In this document: piece by piece, positions 8,384-15,269 of the stretch
How positions within the stretch are numbered: the first letter of the stretch is position 1
Layout of the letters: every line of letters starts with the position of its first letter
Source: Criibacterium bergeronii
GTDB taxonomy: Bacteria > Bacillota > Clostridia > Peptostreptococcales > Filifactoraceae
Reading direction: 5' to 3'
Assembly (NCBI RefSeq): GCF_001693775.2
Contig: NZ_MBEW02000020.1
Coordinates: 1-38,883, forward strand
DNA: 38,883 nt
The notes under the pieces: model-generated
The model's database searches: none
The model's input: only the letters and a program-made list of their open reading frames with translations
Told to the model about the DNA's origin: nothing
Position numbers and translations under genes: made by a program

Positions 8384-9970
8384 TTAATAATTATCAGGCA
8401 AATCATTTTCTATTAAGATTGCTTTTTTGTTATTTACGTTTAAATTTATGGCAAAGTTTAGGGCATCTGCCATGTTGGAGAAGATATTTATTTTCTCTTT
8501 TGGATAATTTTTTTCTTTTAATCCGTCTTGTATAGGTAAGGTTTGTTTTTGACCGACTAGCACGACTATATCGGCAATATCTGCTATTTGCATACCAAAT
8601 TCTTTGTTTCTTTGGTAAAATTCATCGCCTAGCTCTATCATGCCGGGAGTGACGACTATTTTTGTCATGTCAAATAATGCAAGTGTGTCAAGAGCGGATT
8701 TTGCCCCTGTAGGGTTGGAGTTGTATGCGTCATCTATAATAAGTCCAAATGGTCTTTTTAGCACTTGTTGTCTGTGCTCTACTGGTCTTAGCAGTTTTAC
8801 TCTTGATACTAGAGTTTCATTTGATATGCCAAGTGTTTTTGCTATTGCTACACAACCTGCTATATTTAATATATTATGTTTTCCTAGCAGACTGGTTTCA
8901 AATTCTACATCTTCACCATCTAAATTTAGTTTAAAGCTTGAGCCATTTTCGTCTACTTTTATATTTTCTGCTTTGAAATTTGTATTTTTTTCATTTACGG
9001 AGTATGTGACTTTTTTTGATGTAACTTTTTTATCTCTTATGTGCTCGTTGTCATAGTTTAAAAATATTGTGCCACCATTTTGAGATACTGAGTCCTCCAG
9101 CTCAAATTTAGTTTTAATAGTATTTTGTATAGAGCCAAAGGTTTCCAAATGGGCAGAGCCGATAGAGGTAATTATTCCATACTTTGGCTGAACTATATCG
9201 CAGATTTCTTTTATGTCGCCTACATTTTTTGCACCCATTTCGCAGATAAATATTTCGTGTATTGGTGTCAAATGCTGTCTGATGGTTATTACTACTCCTA
9301 GAGCTGTATTAAAATTGCCAGGTGTTATAAGTACGTTATAATCTCCTGATAAAAGCGTTTTTAATGTATTTTTTACTGAGGTTTTACCATAGCTACCGGT
9401 TACTCCTATTACTGTTAAATTTTTTTTCTCTTTTAGTATCTTTTTTGCATCATTTATAAATCCGTTGTTGATATGTTTTTCTACAGGTTTGTTTATATAA
9501 TCTGCCAGCATCATTATATATACGGTTAAAAATGGTAAGATTTGAACAATTATGGGAACTATGGGTATGGAATTTATAATTGTTTTATCAGTAAATAGTA
9601 ACAAGCTAAATATAATAAGAGTTATATACAAGAGCATTGTTGTTATAAAAAGTCTTATAACTCTTTTTGTGTATTTTAGCGGAATTTTTGCGGTTTTATC
9701 CCAGCCAAGGTATGCTGATAAAGCGTTTAGTAGAATTGCTACTGCAAAAGTGATTTGATAAGGTAGCCAAAAGCTATTAGTCATTATAAAAATAATAGAC
9801 AAGGAAAATCCGAATACTCTGCCAAAATTAGGCCATCTGTTTTCTCTGAGTCTGTTTTTTTCTTCGACAGGGCTATAAAAATTTAGCTGATACATATGTA
9901 TGTGATGGGTGAGCAACACATAAAATGCAGCTATATTTGAAATTATAAGTAAAATAATAAAGCTGTTCAT
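8384..9970 (-). CDS. murF: Membrane-anchored MurF-type Mur ligase
   Basis: This predicted ATP-dependent ligase probably adds D-Ala-D-Ala to the UDP-MurNAc tripeptide. The first 160 residues hold about five hydrophobic segments (3-22, 51-66, 71-88, 104-126, 133-156) instead of the soluble UDP-binding domain of classical MurF. Then follow the P-loop GVTGSYGKTS (189-198), the central domain with SAHLETFGS and a likely carbamylated lysine in IKTKFE, the C-terminal ligase segment DDAYNSNP, and the MurF-like ending ENDLPDNY. The ATG overlaps the stop of the upstream hydrolase (TAATG) with GGAAG in front. The exact substrate is inferred; another Mur-family amide ligase acting at the membrane is possible. 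Confidence 0.8.
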   Translation of the reverse strand: MNSFIILLIISNIAAFYVLLTHHIHMYQLNFYSPVEEKNRLRENRWPNFGRVFGFSLSIIFIMTNSFWLPYQITFAVAILLNALSAYLGWDKTAKIPLKYTKRVIRLFITTMLLYITLIIFSLLLFTDKTIINSIPIVPIIVQILPFLTVYIMMLADYINKPVEKHINNGFINDAKKILKEKKNLTVIGVTGSYGKTSVKNTLKTLLSGDYNVLITPGNFNTALGVVITIRQHLTPIHEIFICEMGAKNVGDIKEICDIVQPKYGIITSIGSAHLETFGSIQNTIKTKFELEDSVSQNGGTIFLNYDNEHIRDKKVTSKKVTYSVNEKNTNFKAENIKVDENGSSFKLNLDGEDVEFETSLLGKHNILNIAGCVAIAKTLGISNETLVSRVKLLRPVEHRQQVLKRPFGLIIDDAYNSNPTGAKSALDTLALFDMTKIVVTPGMIELGDEFYQRNKEFGMQIADIADIVVLVGQKQTLPIQDGLKEKNYPKEKINIFSNMADALNFAINLNVNNKKAILIENDLPDNY

Positions 9971-10752
9971 TAAACTTCCTTTGATAGAAAATCAATTATT
10001 TTATTATTAACAGTATCCGCTTGCTCTAAAAAGCTGTAGTGACCGGCACCTTTTACTATGAAAAGCTCGCTGTTTGGAATTTTTTTGTCCATTGTATAAG
10101 CGTCTTGCAAAGGTGTGGCATCGTCTTTATCTCCCCATACCAACAGAGTAGGTTTGTCGATAGTTTCTAAATAACCAGTCAAATCCTCATTTACAACTTT
10201 TACAAGAGTGTTTCTCATAACTGCCGCAGCGGAATTATAATCCGCAGAGCCGGCTTTTTTTCGCATATTTTCTATAAAATTGGGATACATCTTGTGTAAG
10301 GGAGTGGAGTTAAATAAATTTTTTGCAAATTTAAAGGTCATTATTTTAAGTGTGACTGATAATTTTTTCTTAGGCTTTATACCAGCGGCATCTACCATGA
10401 CAACCTTTTGAAAATCGAAATCCTTTAATTTTCTAGAAAATAATTTTATAATTATCCTCCCACCAAAGGAATGTCCTATAAGACTTAGTTTTTTTAAGCC
10501 TAGAGCTTTTATAAATTCTTCTATAAAATTTGTATATTCGTCAACGTCAAGTGGGTGGTCGGGCATAGTAGTAGAGCCAAAACCAATCATATCTAGGCAG
10601 ATTACCCTGTGAGTAGCTTTGAGTGCGTCAATCATTTTTATATAAACATTTATGTTGCAACCCCAACCATGAAGAATTAGTACAGCCGGCAGGTCAGAAT
10701 AATTATTTATGTCAATATAATTTACATCATACTCGTCAATTTTTATTTTCAT
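9970..10752 (-). CDS. Alpha/beta hydrolase
   Basis: This is a 260-residue serine hydrolase of the alpha/beta fold with no signal peptide, so cytosolic. The oxyanion segment LHGWGCN (28-34), nucleophile elbow GHSFGG with S95, likely acid D210 in WGDKD, and H238 in GAGHYSFLEQ form a full catalytic triad. The substrate cannot be told from sequence; esterase, lipase or C-C hydrolase activity are all possible. It lies between a sensor kinase (18 bases upstream) and the MurF-type ligase (start overlaps its stop), which hints at a cell-envelope role but does not prove one. Confidence 0.85.
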   Translation of the reverse strand: MKIKIDEYDVNYIDINNYSDLPAVLILHGWGCNINVYIKMIDALKATHRVICLDMIGFGSTTMPDHPLDVDEYTNFIEEFIKALGLKKLSLIGHSFGGRIIIKLFSRKLKDFDFQKVVMVDAAGIKPKKKLSVTLKIMTFKFAKNLFNSTPLHKMYPNFIENMRKKAGSADYNSAAAVMRNTLVKVVNEDLTGYLETIDKPTLLVWGDKDDATPLQDAYTMDKKIPNSELFIVKGAGHYSFLEQADTVNNKIIDFLSKEV

Positions 10753-10755
10753 CAG

Positions 10756-11051
10756 TTCTCCACAAAATTATTAACTATTTATCCACAAATTATCAACAGG
10801 TAATGTGACTATAAATTCACTGCCCTGTCCTAGCACTGAATTTACATAGATTTTACCTGAATGTGCCTCGATAATTGACTGGGTTATAGACAGTCCTAAG
10901 CCAGTACCACCAAGGGCTCTGCTCCTACCCTTGTCAACTCTGTAAAACCTATCAAAAATATGCTCTATATCTTTTTCCGGAATGCCGATACCATCGTCTT
11001 TTACGACGATTTTGCACAAGTTATCCACAAGCAATGTGGATAAGTGGATAA
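10756..11051. repeat. Cluster of DnaA-box-like 9-mers
   Basis: Three exact TTATCCACA sites occur: 10779-10787 (+), 11021-11029 (+) and 11035-11043 (-). Three one-mismatch sites lie at 10756-10764, 10790-10798 (both +) and 11043-11051 (-). They fall in the 3' end of the sensor kinase gene and the gap after it. At this base composition I would expect less than one exact site in the whole window, so the clustering is notable, though it could be chance combined with coding constraint. Confidence 0.5.
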
Positions 11052-12570
11052 CTCCACCGATACCTGTGTACTTTATAGCGTTCGATAAAAGATTTATTAT
11101 GACCTGCCTAATCTTACCTGCATCGACATCTAAATTTATTGGCTTGTCATATAAATCTGAAATGATTTTTTGCTCTTTTTCTTTAGCTTGTAGATTGAGT
11201 ATTTTTATACTTTGCCTTACCAGCTCATTTATATCAGTGACCTTGTGCTCCCATTTCTCCTTGTCGCTATCCATTCTTGACAACTGTAACAAATCCTTTA
11301 TGATTAGGCTCATTCGGTCGGATTCGCTGTTGATTATGCCCAAAAACTCCTTGGTAATCTCTTTGTCCTCATAAGCACCATCAAGAAGTGTTTCACTGTA
11401 GCTTTTTATAGAAGTGATGGGGGTTTTTAATTCGTGAGATACATTTGCTACGAAGTCTCGTCTCATATTTTCAAGGTACTCACTCTCACTTATGTCACGA
11501 AAGACTAATATTATGCCTGCCAACGCTCCATTTTTTTCTTTAAATACAGCAGAGGATGATTGATAGAACCTATCTTTAATCTGCAATTTGATATTTTGAC
11601 TGGAGTCTTTACTGTAGCTCCTTATAAGCTGGCTAAAGGATAATTCGTCTGTAATCGTGGATATCAAGTCGTCATAATTTTTTCCATGCAAATCGTCACT
11701 GTTATCAAGACCCAAAAGTTGTAAAAAATTTGCGTTAAAGTGTATTATTTTACCATAGTTATCTATTGCAACAAGTGCTTGGTTCATGTGGAAGATAATG
11801 GCATCCAGTTTATTTTTCTCGTAGGACAGCTTTTTAATCATATCTTCTACACTGTCTGTCAAAAAGTTGAATGTACCGGCAAGTTTACCTATTTCGTCAT
11901 CAGAGGAGACGTGAGCTTTTTTTGAAAAGTCACCTTTGGAAACCATTAGTGCCAGCTTAGTCAAGTTTTGTATAGGCACTGTAATCGATGCGGAAACCAC
12001 GTTACCTAGCAATATAGTGATAAGTAGTGCAACTATTGCCGATTTTATTATTATAGATACAACTTTTTTATCCATTTGCTGTATGTCGTCAAGATTTCTC
12101 CTAGCATAGACTAGATATTTAGTATTGCCTTGAGAGTCTTTACCCTGCAAGACCATATTTTTTATTGGATAACTTGCATTTGTGGGGTAGATATCCCTTT
12201 CTACCACTGAGCTATTATAGCTGGATAGGAGTGTATCAGAGTCGAAAACGTCAAAAGCATTTTTGCTCTCAAAAACTGAGTTTGTAGAGGCAATGACAGT
12301 GTAGCTTTTTGGCTCTATTATGGATATTTCATAGGAGAGTGAAATAGGCATAGCAAGTAAGTCACTCCTAAGCTTGTTGGTGTCATTGGTATAGTCGCTA
12401 CTTATCATATTGTCAATGATATTTTCTTTTATGTTTATGATTTCATTTCTTATATTGCTCATGTTGTAGTTTTCAAATTCTTTGGTAATGAAAACCCCAA
12501 TTATTATTACTACAACAAAAACTAAAAAGAAATAAATCATGATAAATTTATACTTTAAACTGTTTTTCAT
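10771..12570 (-). CDS. WalK/VicK-like sensor histidine kinase, no partner regulator adjacent
   Basis: This 599-residue membrane kinase has TM1 (about 9-29), an extracellular sensor domain (30-168), TM2 (about 170-192), HAMP (190-245), PAS (255-365), HisKA with H379 in NVSHELKTPI, and an ATPase domain with NLLSNAIKYT, DDGIGIP and GGTGLGLS. This is the WalK/PhoR architecture. WalK normally follows the walR gene, but here the upstream DNA is intergenic with a tRNA, and the kinase heads its own transcript with the hydrolase and murF-type gene. It is therefore an orphan kinase. The Shine-Dalgarno (GGTG) is weak. Its regulator could be elsewhere, or it could feed the PhoP-type protein encoded at 6496-7173. 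Confidence 0.88.
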   Translation of the reverse strand: MKNSLKYKFIMIYFFLVFVVVIIIGVFITKEFENYNMSNIRNEIINIKENIIDNMISSDYTNDTNKLRSDLLAMPISLSYEISIIEPKSYTVIASTNSVFESKNAFDVFDSDTLLSSYNSSVVERDIYPTNASYPIKNMVLQGKDSQGNTKYLVYARRNLDDIQQMDKKVVSIIIKSAIVALLITILLGNVVSASITVPIQNLTKLALMVSKGDFSKKAHVSSDDEIGKLAGTFNFLTDSVEDMIKKLSYEKNKLDAIIFHMNQALVAIDNYGKIIHFNANFLQLLGLDNSDDLHGKNYDDLISTITDELSFSQLIRSYSKDSSQNIKLQIKDRFYQSSSAVFKEKNGALAGIILVFRDISESEYLENMRRDFVANVSHELKTPITSIKSYSETLLDGAYEDKEITKEFLGIINSESDRMSLIIKDLLQLSRMDSDKEKWEHKVTDINELVRQSIKILNLQAKEKEQKIISDLYDKPINLDVDAGKIRQVIINLLSNAIKYTGIGGVIHLSTLLVDNLCKIVVKDDGIGIPEKDIEHIFDRFYRVDKGRSRALGGTGLGLSITQSIIEAHSGKIYVNSVLGQGSEFIVTLPVDNLWINS

Positions 12571-12618
12571 AAGTGCACCAAATAATGCTGAAAATTAAAA
12601 AAATAATCTTATCTAACA

Positions 12619-12647
12619 ATTATAGTAAAAATATTAAGTTGGGTCAA
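12619..12647 (-). promoter_or_regulatory. Promoter of the sensor kinase-hydrolase-murF transcript
   Basis: On the minus strand TTGACC (12647-12642), a 17-base spacer and a perfect TATAAT (12624-12619). It predicts a leader of about 40 bases before the kinase ATG. Confidence 0.75.
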
Positions 12648-12742
12648 CATCAAATGATTGGATATAATAGAGCGGTAAAAGTAAAATATTTAAAATGTCA
12701 GCATAAATTATAGGCAAAAGTAAAACTTAATTGGTTGGGATA

Positions 12743-12771
12743 TTTACAAAAATGGCATTTGGTGATATCAT
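12743..12771 (+). promoter_or_regulatory. Promoter of tRNA-Leu
   Basis: TTTACA (12743-12748), 17-base spacer, TATCAT (12766-12771), about 27 bases upstream of the tRNA 5' end. Confidence 0.6.
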
Positions 12772-12797
12772 AATAAAATATTTGAAATAAATCATTT

Positions 12798-12883
12798 GCA
12801 GAGGTGGTGAAACGGCAGACACGTACGTTTCAGGTGCGTATGCTTTAAACAGCGTGAGGGTTCAAATCCCTTCCTCTGCACCA
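12798..12883 (+). tRNA. tRNA-Leu, anticodon CAG
   Basis: The gene folds as a class II tRNA. The acceptor stem pairs GCAGAGG (12798-12804) with CCTCTGC (12873-12879), A is the discriminator, and CCA is encoded (12881-12883). The anticodon stem TACGT/GCGTA encloses loop TTCAGGT, so the anticodon is CAG, reading CUG leucine codons. A long variable arm and a T arm with GAGGGTTCAAATCCCTTC are present. It has its own promoter and terminator. Confidence 0.96.
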
Positions 12884-12896
12884 TTACTAAAAAAAG

Positions 12897-12931
12897 AACC
12901 GCTGATTACAATGAAAGTCAGCGGTTTTTAA
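12897..12931 (+). terminator. Intrinsic terminator after tRNA-Leu
   Basis: A 9-bp stem AACCGCTGA/TCAGCGGTT (12897-12905, 12918-12926) is followed by a T-rich tail. Confidence 0.88.
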
Positions 12932-12948
12932 TTACTTATCTATACTTG

Positions 12949-12977
12949 TTGACATTCATTTTTTTATCCTGTATTGT
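12949..12977 (+). promoter_or_regulatory. Near-consensus promoter with no intact gene behind it
   Basis: A perfect TTGACA (12949-12954), 17-base spacer and TATTGT (12972-12977). The only coding-like stretch downstream is the start-less remnant at 13039-13215. Confidence 0.45.
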
Positions 12978-13038
12978 TGTATTTGTTTTTATCAATTACT
13001 CACAAAAATAACAATATTTTTGTTCCGTTAAGAAGTGA

Positions 13039-13215
13039 TATTGGCAGTATAAAAAACAAAAAGATATTATAACAAATAACTATAAATCTATTGAAAATGG
13101 CATAATAAGATATATAGACAATTATATAAAAGCTACTGTTAAACATAGAAAATTGATTGATTATGATTATAAATATTCTACTTTACATAATTTCCATAAA
13201 GAATTAGGCATTTAA
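13039..13215 (+). pseudogene. Open stretch lacking a start codon, probable gene remnant
   Basis: After a TGA at 13036-13038 the frame stays open for 58 codons to a TAA. The text is lysine-, tyrosine- and asparagine-rich and protein-like, with segments such as NGIIRYIDNYIK and LHNFHKELGI, but no ATG, GTG or TTG start occurs in frame. I do not recognise the family; a C-terminal piece of a mobile-element protein is possible. It lies between tRNA-Leu and the toxin locus, a typical place for decayed insertions. It could also be chance in AT-rich DNA. Confidence 0.3.
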
Positions 13216-13236
13216 AATAACTTTATTTTGATATTA

Positions 13237-13264
13237 TGTACACAACTATAAATTATGATATAAT
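13237..13264 (+). promoter_or_regulatory. Promoter of the putative type I toxin mRNA
   Basis: TGTACA (13237-13242), 16-base spacer and an extended -10, TGATATAAT (TATAAT at 13259-13264). Transcription would begin near 13271, where GTTATC (13271-13276) can pair with GATAAC (13289-13294) to form a stem at the very 5' end of the mRNA. Confidence 0.65.
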
Positions 13265-13307
13265 TATAAAGTTATCGTTTCCCAATCTGATAACAGAGAG
13301 GGGGTTA

Positions 13308-13328
13308 GATGTGGACATATTCTTCAAT
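13308..13328 (+). repeat. Direct repeat A, over the toxin start codon
   Basis: GATGTGGA followed directly by CATATTCTTCAAT. The same two blocks recur at 13458-13483 beyond the shared terminator, which gives the antisense RNA complementarity to the toxin start region. Confidence 0.75.
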
Positions 13329-13406
13329 ATACTTATTTCCGTTGTGGCAAATGTTGTTAGCAATCGCATTTGCAAGTGGTTAGACGAAAATAAAGGCGAT
13401 AATTAG
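13311..13406 (+). CDS. Small hydrophobic peptide, putative Fst/par-type toxin
   Basis: This 31-residue peptide starts at GTG 13311 with a GGGGG ribosome site 6 bases before it. A hydrophobic stretch of about 20 residues (IFFNILISVVANVV) is followed by a charged tail, KWLDENKGDN. This is the build of Fst-family type I toxins, whose tails often contain a WLDE-like segment, and of many unnamed small proteins in Bacillota. The peptide would insert in the membrane when translated in excess. Support comes from the surrounding layout: own promoter, 5' stem, direct repeats over the start codon, a bidirectional terminator and a convergent promoter. The start run of G may be masked by pairing with CCC at 13281-13283. 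Toxicity is not shown. Confidence 0.65.
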   Translation: MDIFFNILISVVANVVSNRICKWLDENKGDN

Positions 13407-13422
13407 CCCAAAGCAAGAAAAA

Positions 13423-13453
13423 AACCAAGCTGTGAGGAGCTTGGTTTTTTTGT
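13423..13453. terminator. Bidirectional terminator shared by toxin mRNA and antisense RNA
   Basis: A 9-bp stem AACCAAGCT/AGCTTGGTT (13423-13431, 13438-13446) is flanked by a run of A on the left and seven T on the right, so it can stop transcription from both sides. Confidence 0.85.
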
Positions 13454-13457
13454 GTTT

Positions 13458-13483
13458 GATGTGGATTAAACATATTCTTCAAT
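13458..13483 (+). repeat. Direct repeat B, inside the antisense RNA region
   Basis: GATGTGGA (13458-13465), a 5-base TTAAA insertion, then CATATTCTTCAAT (13471-13483). Both blocks are identical to repeat A, where they are contiguous. Confidence 0.75.
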
Positions 13484-13497
13484 TTTTAGCTATATGT

Positions 13498-13526
13498 AGT
13501 ATACCCCAAATTTAATTTTTTATCAA
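13498..13526 (-). promoter_or_regulatory. Convergent promoter of the antisense RNA
   Basis: On the minus strand TTGATA (13526-13521), a 17-base spacer and TATACT (13503-13498). It points leftwards into repeat B and looks stronger than the toxin promoter, as expected for an antitoxin RNA made in excess. Confidence 0.7.
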
Positions 13527-13844
13527 TAGTTTTATTACATTATTAGTTTTTTGTTACTGGTCGCTGAAATGCCGACCAAGAGAAACAAAAAGGTAAAATA
13601 AATTTATACTTTTTAATTAAAAACAATAATTAACAACAAGTTTAATAATAAATGAAAAGGGTGAAAAAATATTTGAAGTATTTGTAGTATTTATATTTAT
13701 CAAATGCGTACAATACACATTATAATGTATTTGATTATTTTTTTCTAAAATCGAAATGACTTTAACAATATGAAAATGAGATATTTTTTGTTAGACACTT
13801 TACTTGTAAGTCTTGATAAGTATAAAATATGTAACTAATTTTTT
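13527..13844. other. AT-rich intergenic stretch, nothing identified
   Basis: No open frame of note, RNA fold or repeat is supported here beyond a 5-bp hairpin (GGTCG/CGACC) near 13559-13577. Confidence 0.5.
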
Positions 13845-13850
13845 ATAAAA

Positions 13851-13888
13851 AAAGACCATTATATGGAGATTATCCAATAATGGTCTTT
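13851..13888 (-). terminator. Terminator of the hydroxyacid dehydrogenase gene
   Basis: A 12-bp stem AAAGACCATTAT/ATAATGGTCTTT (13851-13862, 13877-13888), followed on the minus strand by a T-rich run. It lies about 40 bases past the stop codon. Confidence 0.85.
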
Positions 13889-13927
13889 TATACATCAAAT
13901 TAAAGTTTCATCAGTGACAAAGGTTAA

Positions 13928-14842
13928 TTATAGTCCTAGAGCCTCTAAAGTCTGTCTAGCTAAAGACTCAGAAATATATATTTGTGCCTCTTCAGTGCCT
14001 GCACCTATGTGAGGGGTAACTGTAAAGTTATCTAATTCAAATAGTGGGCTTGATTTAGGAGGCTCTACTTCCATAACGTCTACGCCAGCACCTTTAAGCT
14101 TGCCTGATTTAAGTGCTTCGTAAAGTGCTGTTTCTTCAACTATTCCGCCACGTCCAAGGTTAAATAGATAAGAACCGTCTTTCATAAGAGCGATTTGGTC
14201 TTTGCCTATCATATGTTTAGTTTCTGGAGTAAGTGGAGTATGGATAGTAACTATATCTGCCTGTTTTAATACTTCTTCTAATGGAAGAATCTTAGCGCCT
14301 ATTTTATCAGCAATTTCTTGTTTTAGGTATGGGTCATAAGTTAGTATTTCTTTTGCACCGAAAGCTAATAATATTTCAGCTACCCTGAATCCTATTTTAC
14401 CAAGAGAGCAGATGCCGATAGTTTTGCCCTTTATTTCATTTCCTGGATAAGCTGTTTTTTCCCAAGTGCCGTTTTTTACATCTTTGTTTGCTTTAGGGAT
14501 TTTTCTAAGTGTTGTAAGTATCATACCTACTGCTAATTCAGATACAGCAGTTGTGCTACCGTCAGGAACGTTGAGCACTTTTATGCCTTTGCTTTTAGCA
14601 TATTCAACATCTATGTGATTTAAACCAATACCAGCCATACCTATAGATTTAAGGTTTTTACCTGCATCTATGAAATCTTTTTGTACTGGAGTTGCTGCAC
14701 GAACTATAAGTGCATCATATTCCGGCACCATAGCTACTAATTCATCATGGCTTTTTCCATAAGCAAGGGTTACTTCTACGCCTTTGTCTTTAAGCATTTG
14801 TTGTCCAGCTTCATTGTAAAGTTCTGTTACTAGTACTTTCAT
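13928..14842 (-). CDS. D-2-hydroxyacid dehydrogenase, SerA-like (short form)
   Basis: This NAD-dependent oxidoreductase resembles short D-3-phosphoglycerate dehydrogenases, without the C-terminal ACT domain (304 residues). The substrate domain is split around the Rossmann domain, which has GICSLGKIG (a variant of the usual GxGxxG with serine for the second glycine), the catalytic arginine in NLGRGG, and the catalytic histidine in TPHIGAG. GGAGG precedes the ATG, and it has its own promoter and terminator. serC or serB are not nearby. It is divergent from the L-serine dehydratase genes, so it may act in serine or hydroxypyruvate metabolism. Hydroxypyruvate or another 2-keto acid could be the substrate. 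Confidence 0.8.
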   Translation of the reverse strand: MKVLVTELYNEAGQQMLKDKGVEVTLAYGKSHDELVAMVPEYDALIVRAATPVQKDFIDAGKNLKSIGMAGIGLNHIDVEYAKSKGIKVLNVPDGSTTAVSELAVGMILTTLRKIPKANKDVKNGTWEKTAYPGNEIKGKTIGICSLGKIGFRVAEILLAFGAKEILTYDPYLKQEIADKIGAKILPLEEVLKQADIVTIHTPLTPETKHMIGKDQIALMKDGSYLFNLGRGGIVEETALYEALKSGKLKGAGVDVMEVEPPKSSPLFELDNFTVTPHIGAGTEEAQIYISESLARQTLEALGL

Positions 14843-14917
14843 AATGTTACCTCCAAAAATTTTTAAATTTATGATTAAAATGTTTTAAGTAAAAATTAAT
14901 TGAAAAGCATTTCCTAA

Positions 14918-14946
14918 ATTATATCAACCTTAAATTAAATAGTCAA
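14918..14946 (-). promoter_or_regulatory. Promoter of the hydroxyacid dehydrogenase gene
   Basis: On the minus strand TTGACT (14946-14941), a 17-base spacer and TATAAT (14923-14918) with an upstream TG (extended -10). Confidence 0.78.
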
Positions 14947-15144
14947 TGATTTTTGCAAGAAACTGTTCTTTTTTTAAAAAATGATTTTATAAATGAAAGA
15001 TATCATTCAAAAATATATGCTAAGCTTTATTAAAAAATACATTAGAAAATGTTTACTTTAGTAAATTTATCTGATATTATAGTATATAAGTAATGCTTTT
15101 ATTTAGGTATAAAATTACAAATTATGACACAAAAAAATCAAATA

Positions 15145-15173
15145 TTGACAGATTGCGTAACAGGGTATATATT
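15145..15173 (+). promoter_or_regulatory. Promoter of the serine dehydratase operon
   Basis: A perfect TTGACA (15145-15150), 17-base spacer, TATATT (15168-15173). The leader of about 90 bases shows no recognised riboswitch or T-box. The rest of the roughly 430-base divergent region (14843-15269) holds only the two promoters. Confidence 0.75.
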
Positions 15174-15269
15174 TATTCTTTTGTAAAATAAATTATATAA
15201 AATTTATGACCAAGTTATGTATAGCATAAGTTAATTGGTTTAAATTTTTCTAGGTTGAAAGAGGATAAA

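Larger units (their letters stand above)
13415..13491 (-). ncRNA. Putative antisense antitoxin RNA
   Basis: A transcript of about 75 bases is predicted from the minus-strand promoter at 13498-13526 to the shared terminator. Its 5' part covers repeat B and so is complementary, in two blocks of 8 and 13 bases, to the toxin translation start (repeat A); its 3' part is complementary to the toxin mRNA end through the terminator stem. This matches RNA II of the pAD1 par locus. No open frame is seen in it. Confidence 0.6.

Noticed and set aside
12860-13530. Integrated element with attachment sites at tRNA-Leu
   Set aside because: No integrase gene and no second copy of the tRNA 3' end were seen in the window.
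13559-13577. GGTCG/CGACC hairpin as a terminator
   Set aside because: Only five base pairs and no T tail on either strand.
15174-15269. Riboswitch or T-box before the serine dehydratase operon
   Set aside because: No T-box sequence, specifier stem or terminator hairpin could be found in the roughly 90-base leader.
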